From IMG/VR virus record IMGVR_UViG_3300038549_000012, positions 1 through 43,317 of that record: a stretch of DNA of 43,317 bases. One strand, 5' to 3'. Source of the stretch: a virus. Position 1 is the stretch's first letter. The number at the start of each line of letters is the position of its first letter. Of this stretch, positions 20,038-27,505 are shown piece by piece. Both the position numbers and the translations under genes were made by a program. The notes under the pieces are model-generated. The model did not search any database and was not told the origin of the DNA. It saw only the letters and a program-made list of their open reading frames with translations.

Positions 20038-21127
20038 ACCTGTCCTTATCTACGGGGCAGGGATTCATCTCTCTGGGTGTGAGAAAGAAGCCGTTGAGTT
20101 CGCCAGGATGACAGGCATACCTGTAGCCCCGACCTGGGCTGCCCTTGATATATTCCCATATGATGATCCGTTATTGATAGGCTCGTTTGGTACTCATGGA
20201 ACGAGAGCGGGTAATTTTGCGGTGCAGAATGCGACGACCATTATCTCAGTAGGATCGAGGCTAGATTCAAAAGCTACAGGGACACCGATAGAGTCTTTCG
20301 CTCGAGAAGCGCAGATCACAATGGTTGACATAGACCAAAGAGAGATAGACAAGTTTGGTCCTCGGGTAAAGGGTTTATGTTGTGATGCGAAAGAGTTCTT
20401 CCTGAATGCTACGATTGACGCTCGGACATTCAAGTCTTGGGTTGAGAGAATCCACAAGTGGAAGAAAGAATATCCCATCTCAGAAGAGGGACCGTATGGA
20501 ATCATCAAGGCGATTTCAGAACAAGCTCAGGAAGGTGAGATTATCTGCACGGACACCGGCTGCGCTGTGGCCTGGGTTTCGCAGGCATGGAGATTCAAAA
20601 GAGGTCAGCGATTCATCCATGCGTTTAATCAAACACCTATGGGGTACGGATTATCAGCAGCTATCGGGGCGCATTACGCAACTGGAAAGAGAGTTGTATT
20701 GGTCACAGGAGACGGTTCATTGATGATGTCTATAGGAGAGTTGGCAACCATCAAAGACTTGCCTATCAAGATATTCCTCCTGGACAACAAAGGCCATGCG
20801 ATGTGCCGTCAAACACAAAGAGAATGGCTGAACGGAGCCTATCCGAGCACTTCTATTGAAGGCGGGTTAAAGTTTCCAGACTTCTTCAAGGTAGGGTGGG
20901 CGAATGAGGTGAGTACCTATCATGTAGAAGACTCTAGAGGATTAAAAGCTGGGATCAGTTGGGCGCTAAACGCTAAAGGTCCTGGGATGGCAGTGTTTGA
21001 TGTAGACCCTGAAGCTGATGTCGTTCCTAAAGTGAAGTATGGATATGCAAACGAAGACGGATTTCCTTTGCTACCTTGGGAGGAATTGAAATCACAAATG
21101 ATCGTGGAGCCTTATGCAAGACCGTGA
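20012..21127 (+). CDS. Thiamine-diphosphate enzyme, central and C-terminal (PP) domains, split gene
   Basis: A 371-residue protein beginning with the central domain (RPVLIYGAGIHLSG, GSFGTHGTRAGNFAVQNA, GSRLDSKATG). It continues into the PP domain with GDGSLMMSIGELAT (GDGS at 233-236) and LLDNKGHAM (N259), the magnesium-diphosphate motif. With the upstream gene it supplies all parts of an acetolactate-synthase-type enzyme on two chains. The 30-50-residue linker usual between the domains is missing. No partner small subunit is seen. The product might be a branched or chain-extended sugar. Confidence 0.85.
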   Translation: MTYNAPLYRPVLIYGAGIHLSGCEKEAVEFARMTGIPVAPTWAALDIFPYDDPLLIGSFGTHGTRAGNFAVQNATTIISVGSRLDSKATGTPIESFAREAQITMVDIDQREIDKFGPRVKGLCCDAKEFFLNATIDARTFKSWVERIHKWKKEYPISEEGPYGIIKAISEQAQEGEIICTDTGCAVAWVSQAWRFKRGQRFIHAFNQTPMGYGLSAAIGAHYATGKRVVLVTGDGSLMMSIGELATIKDLPIKIFLLDNKGHAMCRQTQREWLNGAYPSTSIEGGLKFPDFFKVGWANEVSTYHVEDSRGLKAGISWALNAKGPGMAVFDVDPEADVVPKVKYGYANEDGFPLLPWEELKSQMIVEPYARP

Positions 21128-21845
21128 GCTAGTTCAGAAGATGTTGTGTGAATCCTTTGGTTATTGGGGAAAGATAGACTTCCCCTACGTGAAGATGGGC
21201 AAGATAGATTCACTGGACCTATTCGGAGTAACAGAACTCATCATCTTTGCTTTCTACTGGCACAATAGGGATCGTTATCGCCGTGTTCTGGATATCGGAG
21301 CTAATCTGGGACTACACTCGATCTTGATGGATAGATTGGGTTGGGATGTGAAAGCGTTTGAACCTGACTTTGAGCATCACAGTCATTTACTTAGAAACTT
21401 GGTGAGAAACCATACCAAAGTGCAATCACACATGGCTGCGGTTCATACAATGACTGGTGAGGCTACATTCATTCGGGTCTTAAACAATCTCACCGGGAAT
21501 CATTTAGAGGGCTATAAGGACTCCTACGGACCTACAGAGAAGGTGATCGTACCGACAATAGACTGTCGCCCAGTCTTTGATTGGGCTCAGTTGGCTAAGC
21601 TAGACTGCGAGGGCAATGAAGCCGATCTATTGCTCACTACAACCCTCAAGCAAATGAAACATTTGGATATCATCTGTGAGGTCAGGAATGAGAAGAATGC
21701 TAGTGAGATATTTGCGCATTATCAAAGGCTTGAAGTCCCGATGTGGTCTCAAAAGAATGGCTGGAAGAGAGTTGAAGGCTTAGCTCAGATGCCGATGGTA
21801 AATCGAGAGGGAAGTTTATTCATCGGACACAAACCGCCGTTCTAA
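21114..21845 (+). CDS. FkbM-family methyltransferase
   Basis: A 243-residue protein with the SAM-binding motif VLDIGANLGLHSILMDRLGW (58-77), then AFEPDFEH. AKLDCEGNEADLL is the typical FkbM late motif. Enzymes of this family O-methylate sugars and antibiotics. It is the last gene of the overlap chain, so methylation of the finished glycan or nucleotide-sugar is the natural reading. The ATG lies 14 bases inside the previous gene. Confidence 0.85.
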   Translation: MQDRELVQKMLCESFGYWGKIDFPYVKMGKIDSLDLFGVTELIIFAFYWHNRDRYRRVLDIGANLGLHSILMDRLGWDVKAFEPDFEHHSHLLRNLVRNHTKVQSHMAAVHTMTGEATFIRVLNNLTGNHLEGYKDSYGPTEKVIVPTIDCRPVFDWAQLAKLDCEGNEADLLLTTTLKQMKHLDIICEVRNEKNASEIFAHYQRLEVPMWSQKNGWKRVEGLAQMPMVNREGSLFIGHKPPF

Positions 21846-21886
21846 TACATGATTGAAAGTACGTAGAAATAGTGGTACAAGCAAAT

Positions 21887-21903
21887 CTCCCTTTCGAAAG
21901 GAG
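21887..21903 (+). promoter_or_regulatory. Hairpin covering the ribosome site of the first structural gene
   Basis: CCTTTCGAAAGG is a perfect 12-base palindrome inside CTCCCTTTCGAAAGGAG. The AAAGGAG site of the gene at 21910 forms its 3' arm. Folding would reduce initiation. It stands at the boundary between the sugar cassette and the packaging genes. Confidence 0.4.
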
Positions 21904-21909
21904 TTTCAC

Positions 21910-22059
21910 ATGAAGATGAAGACGACCAAACAAGCGCCAGGTGGTAAGGGTGGCTCGGCACCGCAGAGGACTTCGACGGGTAGTGGAAGTCGTCCGGGTG
22001 GGGGTAAGTACCCGATTGAATCTTCGGCCCCTTCAAGCGCGAAGAATCATCGTGGCTAA
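21910..22059 (+). CDS. Small Gly/Ser/Lys-rich protein (49 aa)
   Basis: The ATG at 21910 with AAAGGAG upstream gives a 49-residue, low-complexity basic protein (MKMKTTKQAPGGKGGSAPQR...). A TTG at 21853 in frame is less likely. Short disordered basic proteins often open the packaging operon of such phages. Function unknown. It overlaps the next GTG start. Confidence 0.6.
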   Translation: MKMKTTKQAPGGKGGSAPQRTSTGSGSRPGGGKYPIESSAPSSAKNHRG

Positions 22060-22222
22060 GCCCAAGTCTGTTACAGACTTCAATCCGAATTCTCAATCTT
22101 TACCTGTTCGAGGCAGTACCAGCGGTGGTAGTCAACCTACTCCGCAGGCCCGGATACTGAAGATGGGGTCCGGGAAACTGTCGGGGAGCGCCCCCAAGTC
22201 TCCCCAGAAATTGAGAGGATGA
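22052..22222 (+). CDS. Small disordered protein (56 aa)
   Basis: The GTG at 22052 overlaps the previous TAA and gives 56 residues (AKPKSVTDFNPNSQSLPVRG...). It is rich in Ser, Pro, Gly and Lys. The longer frame from 21941 is rejected because it lies over the upstream gene. Function unknown. Confidence 0.55.
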   Translation: MAKPKSVTDFNPNSQSLPVRGSTSGGSQPTPQARILKMGSGKLSGSAPKSPQKLRG

Positions 22223-22223
22223 T

Positions 22224-22379
22224 ATGCCCCTCGTTAAGTCTTCTAGCAAGCAAGCCTTCAAAACCAATATCCGGCGAGAAATCGCTGCTGGGAAACCCCA
22301 GAAGCAGGCCGTGGCAATAGCCTACTCAGTCAAGCGTCGAGCCCAGCATAAATCCTCCCAAAAGAGCAGTGTCAAATAA
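22224..22379 (+). CDS. Small conserved basic protein (51 aa)
   Basis: A 51-residue protein, MPLVKSSSKQAFKTNIRREI, then AAGKPQKQAVAIAYSVKRRA. The KPQKQAVAIAYSV core is a very common small phage protein that I know only as conserved and unassigned. GAGAGGATGAT precedes the ATG. Its stop overlaps the terminase small subunit start. Confidence 0.75.
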   Translation: MPLVKSSSKQAFKTNIRREIAAGKPQKQAVAIAYSVKRRAQHKSSQKSSVK

Positions 22380-22713
22380 TCGACGATCTAATACACGAGT
22401 GTCGAATAATCAACAGTCTAAGGCTGAAAAGCAATTCTATGGTGCACTGCGGAGGGCAATCATAGGAGACTCAGGGGAGAGACTGAGGAGAGCGGCTGAG
22501 GCTTTACTCGATCATGCGGCTAATGGTGAGTACTGGGCGATTAACATGCTTGCCGACAGACTGGATGGGAAGCCCACCCAACAACTCCAGGCTGTAGATG
22601 AAGAAGGAAGGAGCGTAGCGGTTGCCCTCATCACCTATTCAGATACCCTACAACTATCGTCCGAGGACATACCAGCTCCCGTTATTGAGGGCACTGGACA
22701 GCGGTTGCAATAG
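22369..22713 (+). CDS. Terminase small-subunit-like protein (DUF5681-like)
   Basis: A 114-residue protein from GTG 22369. GERLRRAAEALLDHAANGEY and AINMLADRLDGKPTQQ form the helical core found in DUF5681-type proteins that precede large terminases. Such subunits recognise phage DNA for packaging. The 3' end overlaps the large subunit gene by 92 bases, an unusually long overlap. Confidence 0.75.
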   Translation: MSNNRRSNTRVSNNQQSKAEKQFYGALRRAIIGDSGERLRRAAEALLDHAANGEYWAINMLADRLDGKPTQQLQAVDEEGRSVAVALITYSDTLQLSSEDIPAPVIEGTGQRLQ

Positions 22714-23941
22714 GGCTATAGCTTGCTGGCACAGAAGGTCTGGAAAAGACAAGACCTTCATCAACATCGTTGCCAAGAAAGCCTTCGAGAAGAAGGGCAC
22801 GTATTTCTACCTCTTTCCCACTTACTCCCAGGCTAAGAAGGTCATATGGGATGGGATGGACAGAACTGGCTTCCCCTTCATGGGGCACTTTCCTAGAGAA
22901 CTGATAGAGAACAAGAACGAATCAGAACTGAGGGTGGAACTGGTAGGGGGGTCAGCAGTCCAGCTTATCGGTACAGACAACATCAACGCCATCATGGGGA
23001 CCAATCCCCTTGGATGTGTCTTCTCTGAGTTCGCCCTGCAAGACCCCAAGGCTTGGGACTATATGCGACCCATCCTTAGAGAGAATGGGGGGTGGGCGAT
23101 CTTCAACATGACCCCTAGAGGTAAGAATCACGGGTATCAACTCTTTCAGATGGCGCAAGGAAACCCTGAGTGGTTCTCATCGAAACTGACCATAGAAGAT
23201 ACCGGAGTTCTCACTGAACAAGACATGGATCGAGAGCGCCGGGAGGGGATGTCCGAAGAGATGATTCAGCAGGAGTATTACGTAAGCTTCGAGGGGGTAG
23301 CCTTTGGGGCCTATTATGGTAAGCAACTCACCCAGGCTGAGAAGGAAGGGCGTATCACTCGTGTATTGTACGAGCCTGAACTCGGGGTAGAGACTTGGTG
23401 GGACCTGGGTATAGGAGACTCGACAGCTATTTGGTTCACCCAATCAGTAGGAAGGGAGATCAGGGTGATTGACTACCTGGAGGCTTCAGGTGAAGGTTTT
23501 CCATACTATGCAAAGGCTCTACAGGCCAAGCCCTATGTATATAGCAAGCATCATGCACCCCATGATATTGAGGTACGTGAATTGGGTAGTGGCCGGTCTA
23601 GGAAAGAGACAGCCCAAAGCCTTGGACTGGTGTTTAATGTGGTGCCTAACCTGCCTATTGAGGATGGAATTGAAGCTGCTCGTTCTATCCTTGCAAGGTG
23701 CTGGTTCGACAAGGAAAAGTGCGAAAGAGGATTAAATGCTCTAGGGTCCTATCATAAAGCCTATGATGAAAAGTTACGGGACTGGAAGACACATCCTAAT
23801 CATGACTGGTCCAGTCATGCTGCAGACGCTTTCAGATATCTCGCTGTGGGTCATAAAACGACCACGGTTAAGCCCAAAACTCCCATCCAGATCATGACCT
23901 ACCAACCCGAGAGTGAGAACGTGTCATGGTTGGCTACATAG
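22622..23941 (+). CDS. Terminase large subunit
   Basis: A 439-residue packaging motor. Walker A is HRRSGKDKT (37-45), Walker B GCVFSEFAL (131-139) and the coupling motif lies near NMTPRG. The C-terminal RNase-H-like nuclease has WWDLGIGDSTAIWF, HHAPHDIEV and a final HAADAFRYLA. It cuts and pumps DNA through the portal. A TTG start with GGAAGGAGCG upstream. The next gene overlaps its end by 16 bases. Confidence 0.93.
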   Translation: MPSSPIQIPYNYRPRTYQLPLLRALDSGCNRAIACWHRRSGKDKTFINIVAKKAFEKKGTYFYLFPTYSQAKKVIWDGMDRTGFPFMGHFPRELIENKNESELRVELVGGSAVQLIGTDNINAIMGTNPLGCVFSEFALQDPKAWDYMRPILRENGGWAIFNMTPRGKNHGYQLFQMAQGNPEWFSSKLTIEDTGVLTEQDMDRERREGMSEEMIQQEYYVSFEGVAFGAYYGKQLTQAEKEGRITRVLYEPELGVETWWDLGIGDSTAIWFTQSVGREIRVIDYLEASGEGFPYYAKALQAKPYVYSKHHAPHDIEVRELGSGRSRKETAQSLGLVFNVVPNLPIEDGIEAARSILARCWFDKEKCERGLNALGSYHKAYDEKLRDWKTHPNHDWSSHAADAFRYLAVGHKTTTVKPKTPIQIMTYQPESENVSWLAT

Positions 23942-24144
23942 TCCGATTCACCGATTACACCTACTACAACATCAACGAAGATGAAGACTGGGTGAGGTTC
24001 ATGGGCACTACAGACAAAGGATCGTACTACTCCGAGGTCCCTTGGGTCTCGTCTCGTGTATTTCGAGAGAACCGGGAGAAGTTCAAGGAAAAGACCATCG
24101 AATGTCTCAGTTCGTGTATTACCCCATGCCAGATAGAGCTATGA
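23926..24144 (+). CDS. Small hypothetical protein
   Basis: A 72-residue protein, rich in Tyr, Glu and Phe (FTDYTYYNINEDEDWVRFMG). It overlaps the terminase end and is followed after three bases by the next gene. No family recognised. Confidence 0.6.
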   Translation: MVGYIVRFTDYTYYNINEDEDWVRFMGTTDKGSYYSEVPWVSSRVFRENREKFKEKTIECLSSCITPCQIEL

Positions 24145-24147
24145 CCT

Positions 24148-24420
24148 ATGCCTAAGTACGATCCACTTCAGCCTGGAGGTGTCGTCTCCTTGAGACAGAT
24201 ACCCGAGTCGGCTACTGAGCCCTTCCCGGTGAATTACGGGCCTGACCCCTTGATGCCTGGGGCCAACTTCAGTTTAAGAGACATCTCTCAAGAGCCGGTG
24301 AGAAATAGGATGACCTTCGGGGAAATTCTCCTCCATGCGATGAAGATGCTTGGAATCGACCCCAAGAGTAAAGAAGGAAAAAGATTCATGCAGTCCTATA
24401 TGACGGGTTTTCGTGGCTGA
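24148..24420 (+). CDS. Small hypothetical protein before portal
   Basis: A 90-residue protein with two related segments, LQPGGVVSLRQIPE and LMPGANFSLRDISQ, which look like an internal duplication. A helix follows (FGEILLHAMKMLGIDPKSKE). It overlaps the portal GTG by 8 bases. Function unknown; possibly a small head or portal accessory. Confidence 0.6.
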   Translation: MPKYDPLQPGGVVSLRQIPESATEPFPVNYGPDPLMPGANFSLRDISQEPVRNRMTFGEILLHAMKMLGIDPKSKEGKRFMQSYMTGFRG

Positions 24421-26737
24421 GTACGCCCAAACCGACAGAACTCCCGACCAAGGAGAGGACTACGCTTCTAAAGGCGGGTCTGAGGTCGAATTTCTAAGTC
24501 AAGCTGTTAAGAGATTCAATCGGTCTGGTGCGGCTGAGGCTATCAATCGGAAGATGGCCGTAGATGACCTGAAGTTCAAGAACGGAGATCAATGGCCCGC
24601 AGATATAAGAATGCAGCGGACCCAAGATAAGCGTCCATGCCTTACGATAAACAAGACGAAGACCTTCATCCATCAGATCACCAATGACCAGAGACAGAAC
24701 CGACCCGCTATCAACGTAAGCCCTGTGGGGGATAAGTCCGACCCTAATACTGCGAAAATGCTGAAAGGGTTAATCAAGCAAATCGAGAGGCAATCCAATG
24801 CAGACGTGGCCTACGACACTGGATTCGACAACGCAGTTAGTAATGGTTGGGGTTACTGGAGGATATTTACCGAGTATGAGGATGAGGATTCCTTTGATCA
24901 GGTTATACGTATTGGACGCATTAGGAATCCCTTTAGAGTCTATCTGGACCCCGACAGCCAAGAACCCGATGGTAGTGATGCGAAGTGGGGATTCATTTCG
25001 GACCTTTTAACTAGGGAAGATTTCAAGTCTCAATACCCCGATAAGGATCAGTGCGAATGGTCGGAAATAGGGATTGGGGATGAATACAGAGAGTGGACCA
25101 CCCAGACTCATATCCGGGTAGCGGAGTACTTCTACTGTAAATATAAGAAACGAAGACTCGTAGCTTTAGGAAATGGGCACATCGGTTTCTATGATGAACT
25201 CGCTCCAGACATCAAAAGCATGGTGGATTCCGGATTGATCTCGGTCGATCGTGAAAGAGAAGTTGAGGGTAAACAAATCTGCTGGGATACCATCACTTAT
25301 AAGCAGATTCTGGAGCATCATGATTGGGCCGGTAAGTGGATTCCTATAGTCAAAGTGATTGGAGACGAAGTAGACGTAGAAGGAAAGATAAGTCTCTCTG
25401 GAATCATCCGGGACGCCAAAGACCCTCAGAGGATGTACAACTTCTGGTGCACGGCTGAGACCGAATTGATTGCTTTAGCTCCCAAAGCCCCATGGATCAT
25501 GGAAGAAGGGCAAATTGAGGGTCATGAAAACGAGTGGAAACAAGCTAACATCAAGTCGTATGCTTATCTTACCTATAAGGGTACGAGTATTAGCGGGAAA
25601 CCCACAGCACCTCCACAGAGACAGCAGTTTGTCGGTCCTCCTACTGGAGTCGTTAACGCAAAGATAGGCGCAGCTCAGGATATGCAGGCCGTAACAGGAA
25701 TCAGATTCGATGCCACTCAACAGGAAAGAATGTACGACGAGTCTGGTAAGGCTCTTAGGGAGCTTAAGCGGGTGGGTGATTTGGGGAATTTTCATTACGT
25801 TGATAATCTGTCTCGTTCCCTTAGGCATACTGGGCGGATTCTTATTGACCTTATTCCGAAAATCTACGACACCCCCAGAGTCCTTACCATTCTCCGAGAA
25901 GACGACAAAGAAGAACACATCAAGCTCGATCCCTCCTTGAGTGTCCCCTATAAGAAGGGAGACCCGAATAGTGAAAAACCTATGGGCCTCTTTAACCCAA
26001 AGGTTGGTGAGTATGAAGTCGCGGTGACTATTGGACCTAGTTTTGCGACTAAACGCGCTGAAGCTTCAGAGTCGATGATCAACTTCCTAAAGGCTCTACC
26101 GCAGACCGCACCGATGGTTGCTGATCTTATAGCTAAGAATCAGGACTGGCCCGGAGCTGAAGAGATTTACGAAAGACTGGCTTCTCAACTTCCTCCTAAC
26201 TTGCAAAAGCCTGGTACAGATGACTTCCCTCCTGAGGCGAGGGCGATGATCAACTCTTTACAGAGTCAGCTTCAGAAATTGGGTCAGGAGCATCAACAAG
26301 CTCTAGCAATGATCGGTGATAAAGACGCAGATAGGGAAGTCGAGAGACAGAAAATTAACTTGGACTTCGAAGCCAAACTTACCAAAGTGGTGGCAGATTA
26401 TGAAGCTAAAGTCTTCACCGGGGTTCAGAAGTCCATGGATGAGATTACTGGAATGGTTAGAGACCTCCAACAGGAGTTCACTGTCCAGAATATTCAGGCG
26501 GAAGCTGGGGCCAAGATTACCGAAGCGCAACAACAGGTCCAAAAAGCTAAAGAAGGCAATGTAAGACAAGGAGACATAGGTGAACTCGCTAACATGGCTA
26601 AAGAAATGGCTAGAACTACAGAGGTTACGGCTAAGACTCTGGATTCAATCAAGGAAGCCTTAAATAAACCCTCAAAACCCAGGAGAGGAAAGATCAAAGG
26701 CCCCAGTGGGAAGGTCTATGAAATAGAGACTGAGTAA
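24413..26737 (+). CDS. Portal protein, P22 type
   Basis: A 774-residue protein with the P22-portal plan: MAVDDLKFKNGDQWPADIR, PCLTINKTKTFIHQITNDQR, FDNAVSNGWGYWRIFTEY, IRNPFRVYLDPDSQEPDGSD and AAQDMQAVTGIRFDATQQ. A long C-terminal helical region (DREVERQKINLDFEAKLTKV...) forms the barrel. It makes the 12-mer through which DNA enters and leaves. GTG start overlapping the small gene upstream. The length is close to that of P22 gp1 (about 725). Confidence 0.93.
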   Translation: MAEYAQTDRTPDQGEDYASKGGSEVEFLSQAVKRFNRSGAAEAINRKMAVDDLKFKNGDQWPADIRMQRTQDKRPCLTINKTKTFIHQITNDQRQNRPAINVSPVGDKSDPNTAKMLKGLIKQIERQSNADVAYDTGFDNAVSNGWGYWRIFTEYEDEDSFDQVIRIGRIRNPFRVYLDPDSQEPDGSDAKWGFISDLLTREDFKSQYPDKDQCEWSEIGIGDEYREWTTQTHIRVAEYFYCKYKKRRLVALGNGHIGFYDELAPDIKSMVDSGLISVDREREVEGKQICWDTITYKQILEHHDWAGKWIPIVKVIGDEVDVEGKISLSGIIRDAKDPQRMYNFWCTAETELIALAPKAPWIMEEGQIEGHENEWKQANIKSYAYLTYKGTSISGKPTAPPQRQQFVGPPTGVVNAKIGAAQDMQAVTGIRFDATQQERMYDESGKALRELKRVGDLGNFHYVDNLSRSLRHTGRILIDLIPKIYDTPRVLTILREDDKEEHIKLDPSLSVPYKKGDPNSEKPMGLFNPKVGEYEVAVTIGPSFATKRAEASESMINFLKALPQTAPMVADLIAKNQDWPGAEEIYERLASQLPPNLQKPGTDDFPPEARAMINSLQSQLQKLGQEHQQALAMIGDKDADREVERQKINLDFEAKLTKVVADYEAKVFTGVQKSMDEITGMVRDLQQEFTVQNIQAEAGAKITEAQQQVQKAKEGNVRQGDIGELANMAKEMARTTEVTAKTLDSIKEALNKPSKPRRGKIKGPSGKVYEIETE

Positions 26738-27505
26738 ATGAGTAGTCCCTCCATCACATCAGGGGATTGTACCGCCTCGGGGAGTAATGCTACTTCGACC
26801 CTTTGGACGGTCAGCACCGCTGCTGCTGTTACAACTGGAGACTTGGTTATTTTCTATATCGCTTGGGATGACAGCACGACATGCTCTGCGGTCACAGCCT
26901 CTACAGGTCCTAATGCGGAAGTGCTTACTCAAATCAACGTAACTCCGGTAACTGACGCCTCAACAGAGACTAGGGCTAAAGCCTGGTGGACGATAGCCAC
27001 TTCTGACTGGCCTACTTCTTCGGTGAGATTTACACCTAGTGCCGGAGAGTCGAGATCGGCCACCTCGATTCGTGTCGCTGCGGGGACATACAACAGTACC
27101 GCTCCTATAGGGGCCTCGTCTACTTTCGCTGCTACAGGAACTGGAGATGTCAATATTTCAAGTGCGGGTTTTACCGCTGGGGCCACGGATATCGACGGAG
27201 TAGTGTTATGGTGCGCCGGGGTAGATGCAGACCCTACGAGTACGACCCCTGCCGCAGGATGGACGATTCTACAACGCTTGGATTTGGGAGCGGTCGCTCA
27301 TGGGGTCGCAGTGAGAAATGCTGCGGTGACTTCCAATTCAGAAGTCATTCCAAGATACAACTGGGGCATTGAGGGTGACTCATGGACGAGTATCAATTTC
27401 ATCGTCAGAGGGGTGACAAGTGGAGTGACTCCGGTGTTCAAGCCATTCTTTACCGGCGATCTAGATGGTTTGAATAGAAGTTTTTGGAGAAATAGACTCC
27501 AATGA
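26738..27505 (+). CDS. Surface-type beta-rich protein (unknown)
   Basis: A 255-residue Ser/Thr/Ala-rich protein starting directly after the portal stop. Strand-rich segments such as GDLVIFYIAWDDSTTC, TDIDGVVLWCAGVDADPT and WTSINFIVRGVTSG suggest one beta-sandwich domain. The C-terminus (FKPFFTGDLDGLNRSFWRNR) looks like a virion-attachment tail. It sits where P22 has no gene, between portal and scaffold. Possibly a capsid decoration or adhesin. Confidence 0.65.
   Translation: MSSPSITSGDCTASGSNATSTLWTVSTAAAVTTGDLVIFYIAWDDSTTCSAVTASTGPNAEVLTQINVTPVTDASTETRAKAWWTIATSDWPTSSVRFTPSAGESRSATSIRVAAGTYNSTAPIGASSTFAATGTGDVNISSAGFTAGATDIDGVVLWCAGVDADPTSTTPAAGWTILQRLDLGAVAHGVAVRNAAVTSNSEVIPRYNWGIEGDSWTSINFIVRGVTSGVTPVFKPFFTGDLDGLNRSFWRNRLQ

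Noticed and set aside
20406-20723. 105-residue plus-strand frame inside the ThDP gene
   Set aside because: A frame shadow. The GDGS and other conserved residues are in the main frame.
25475-25918. 147-residue minus-strand frame inside the portal gene
   Set aside because: It lies antisense to a well-supported portal frame and has no initiation signal.
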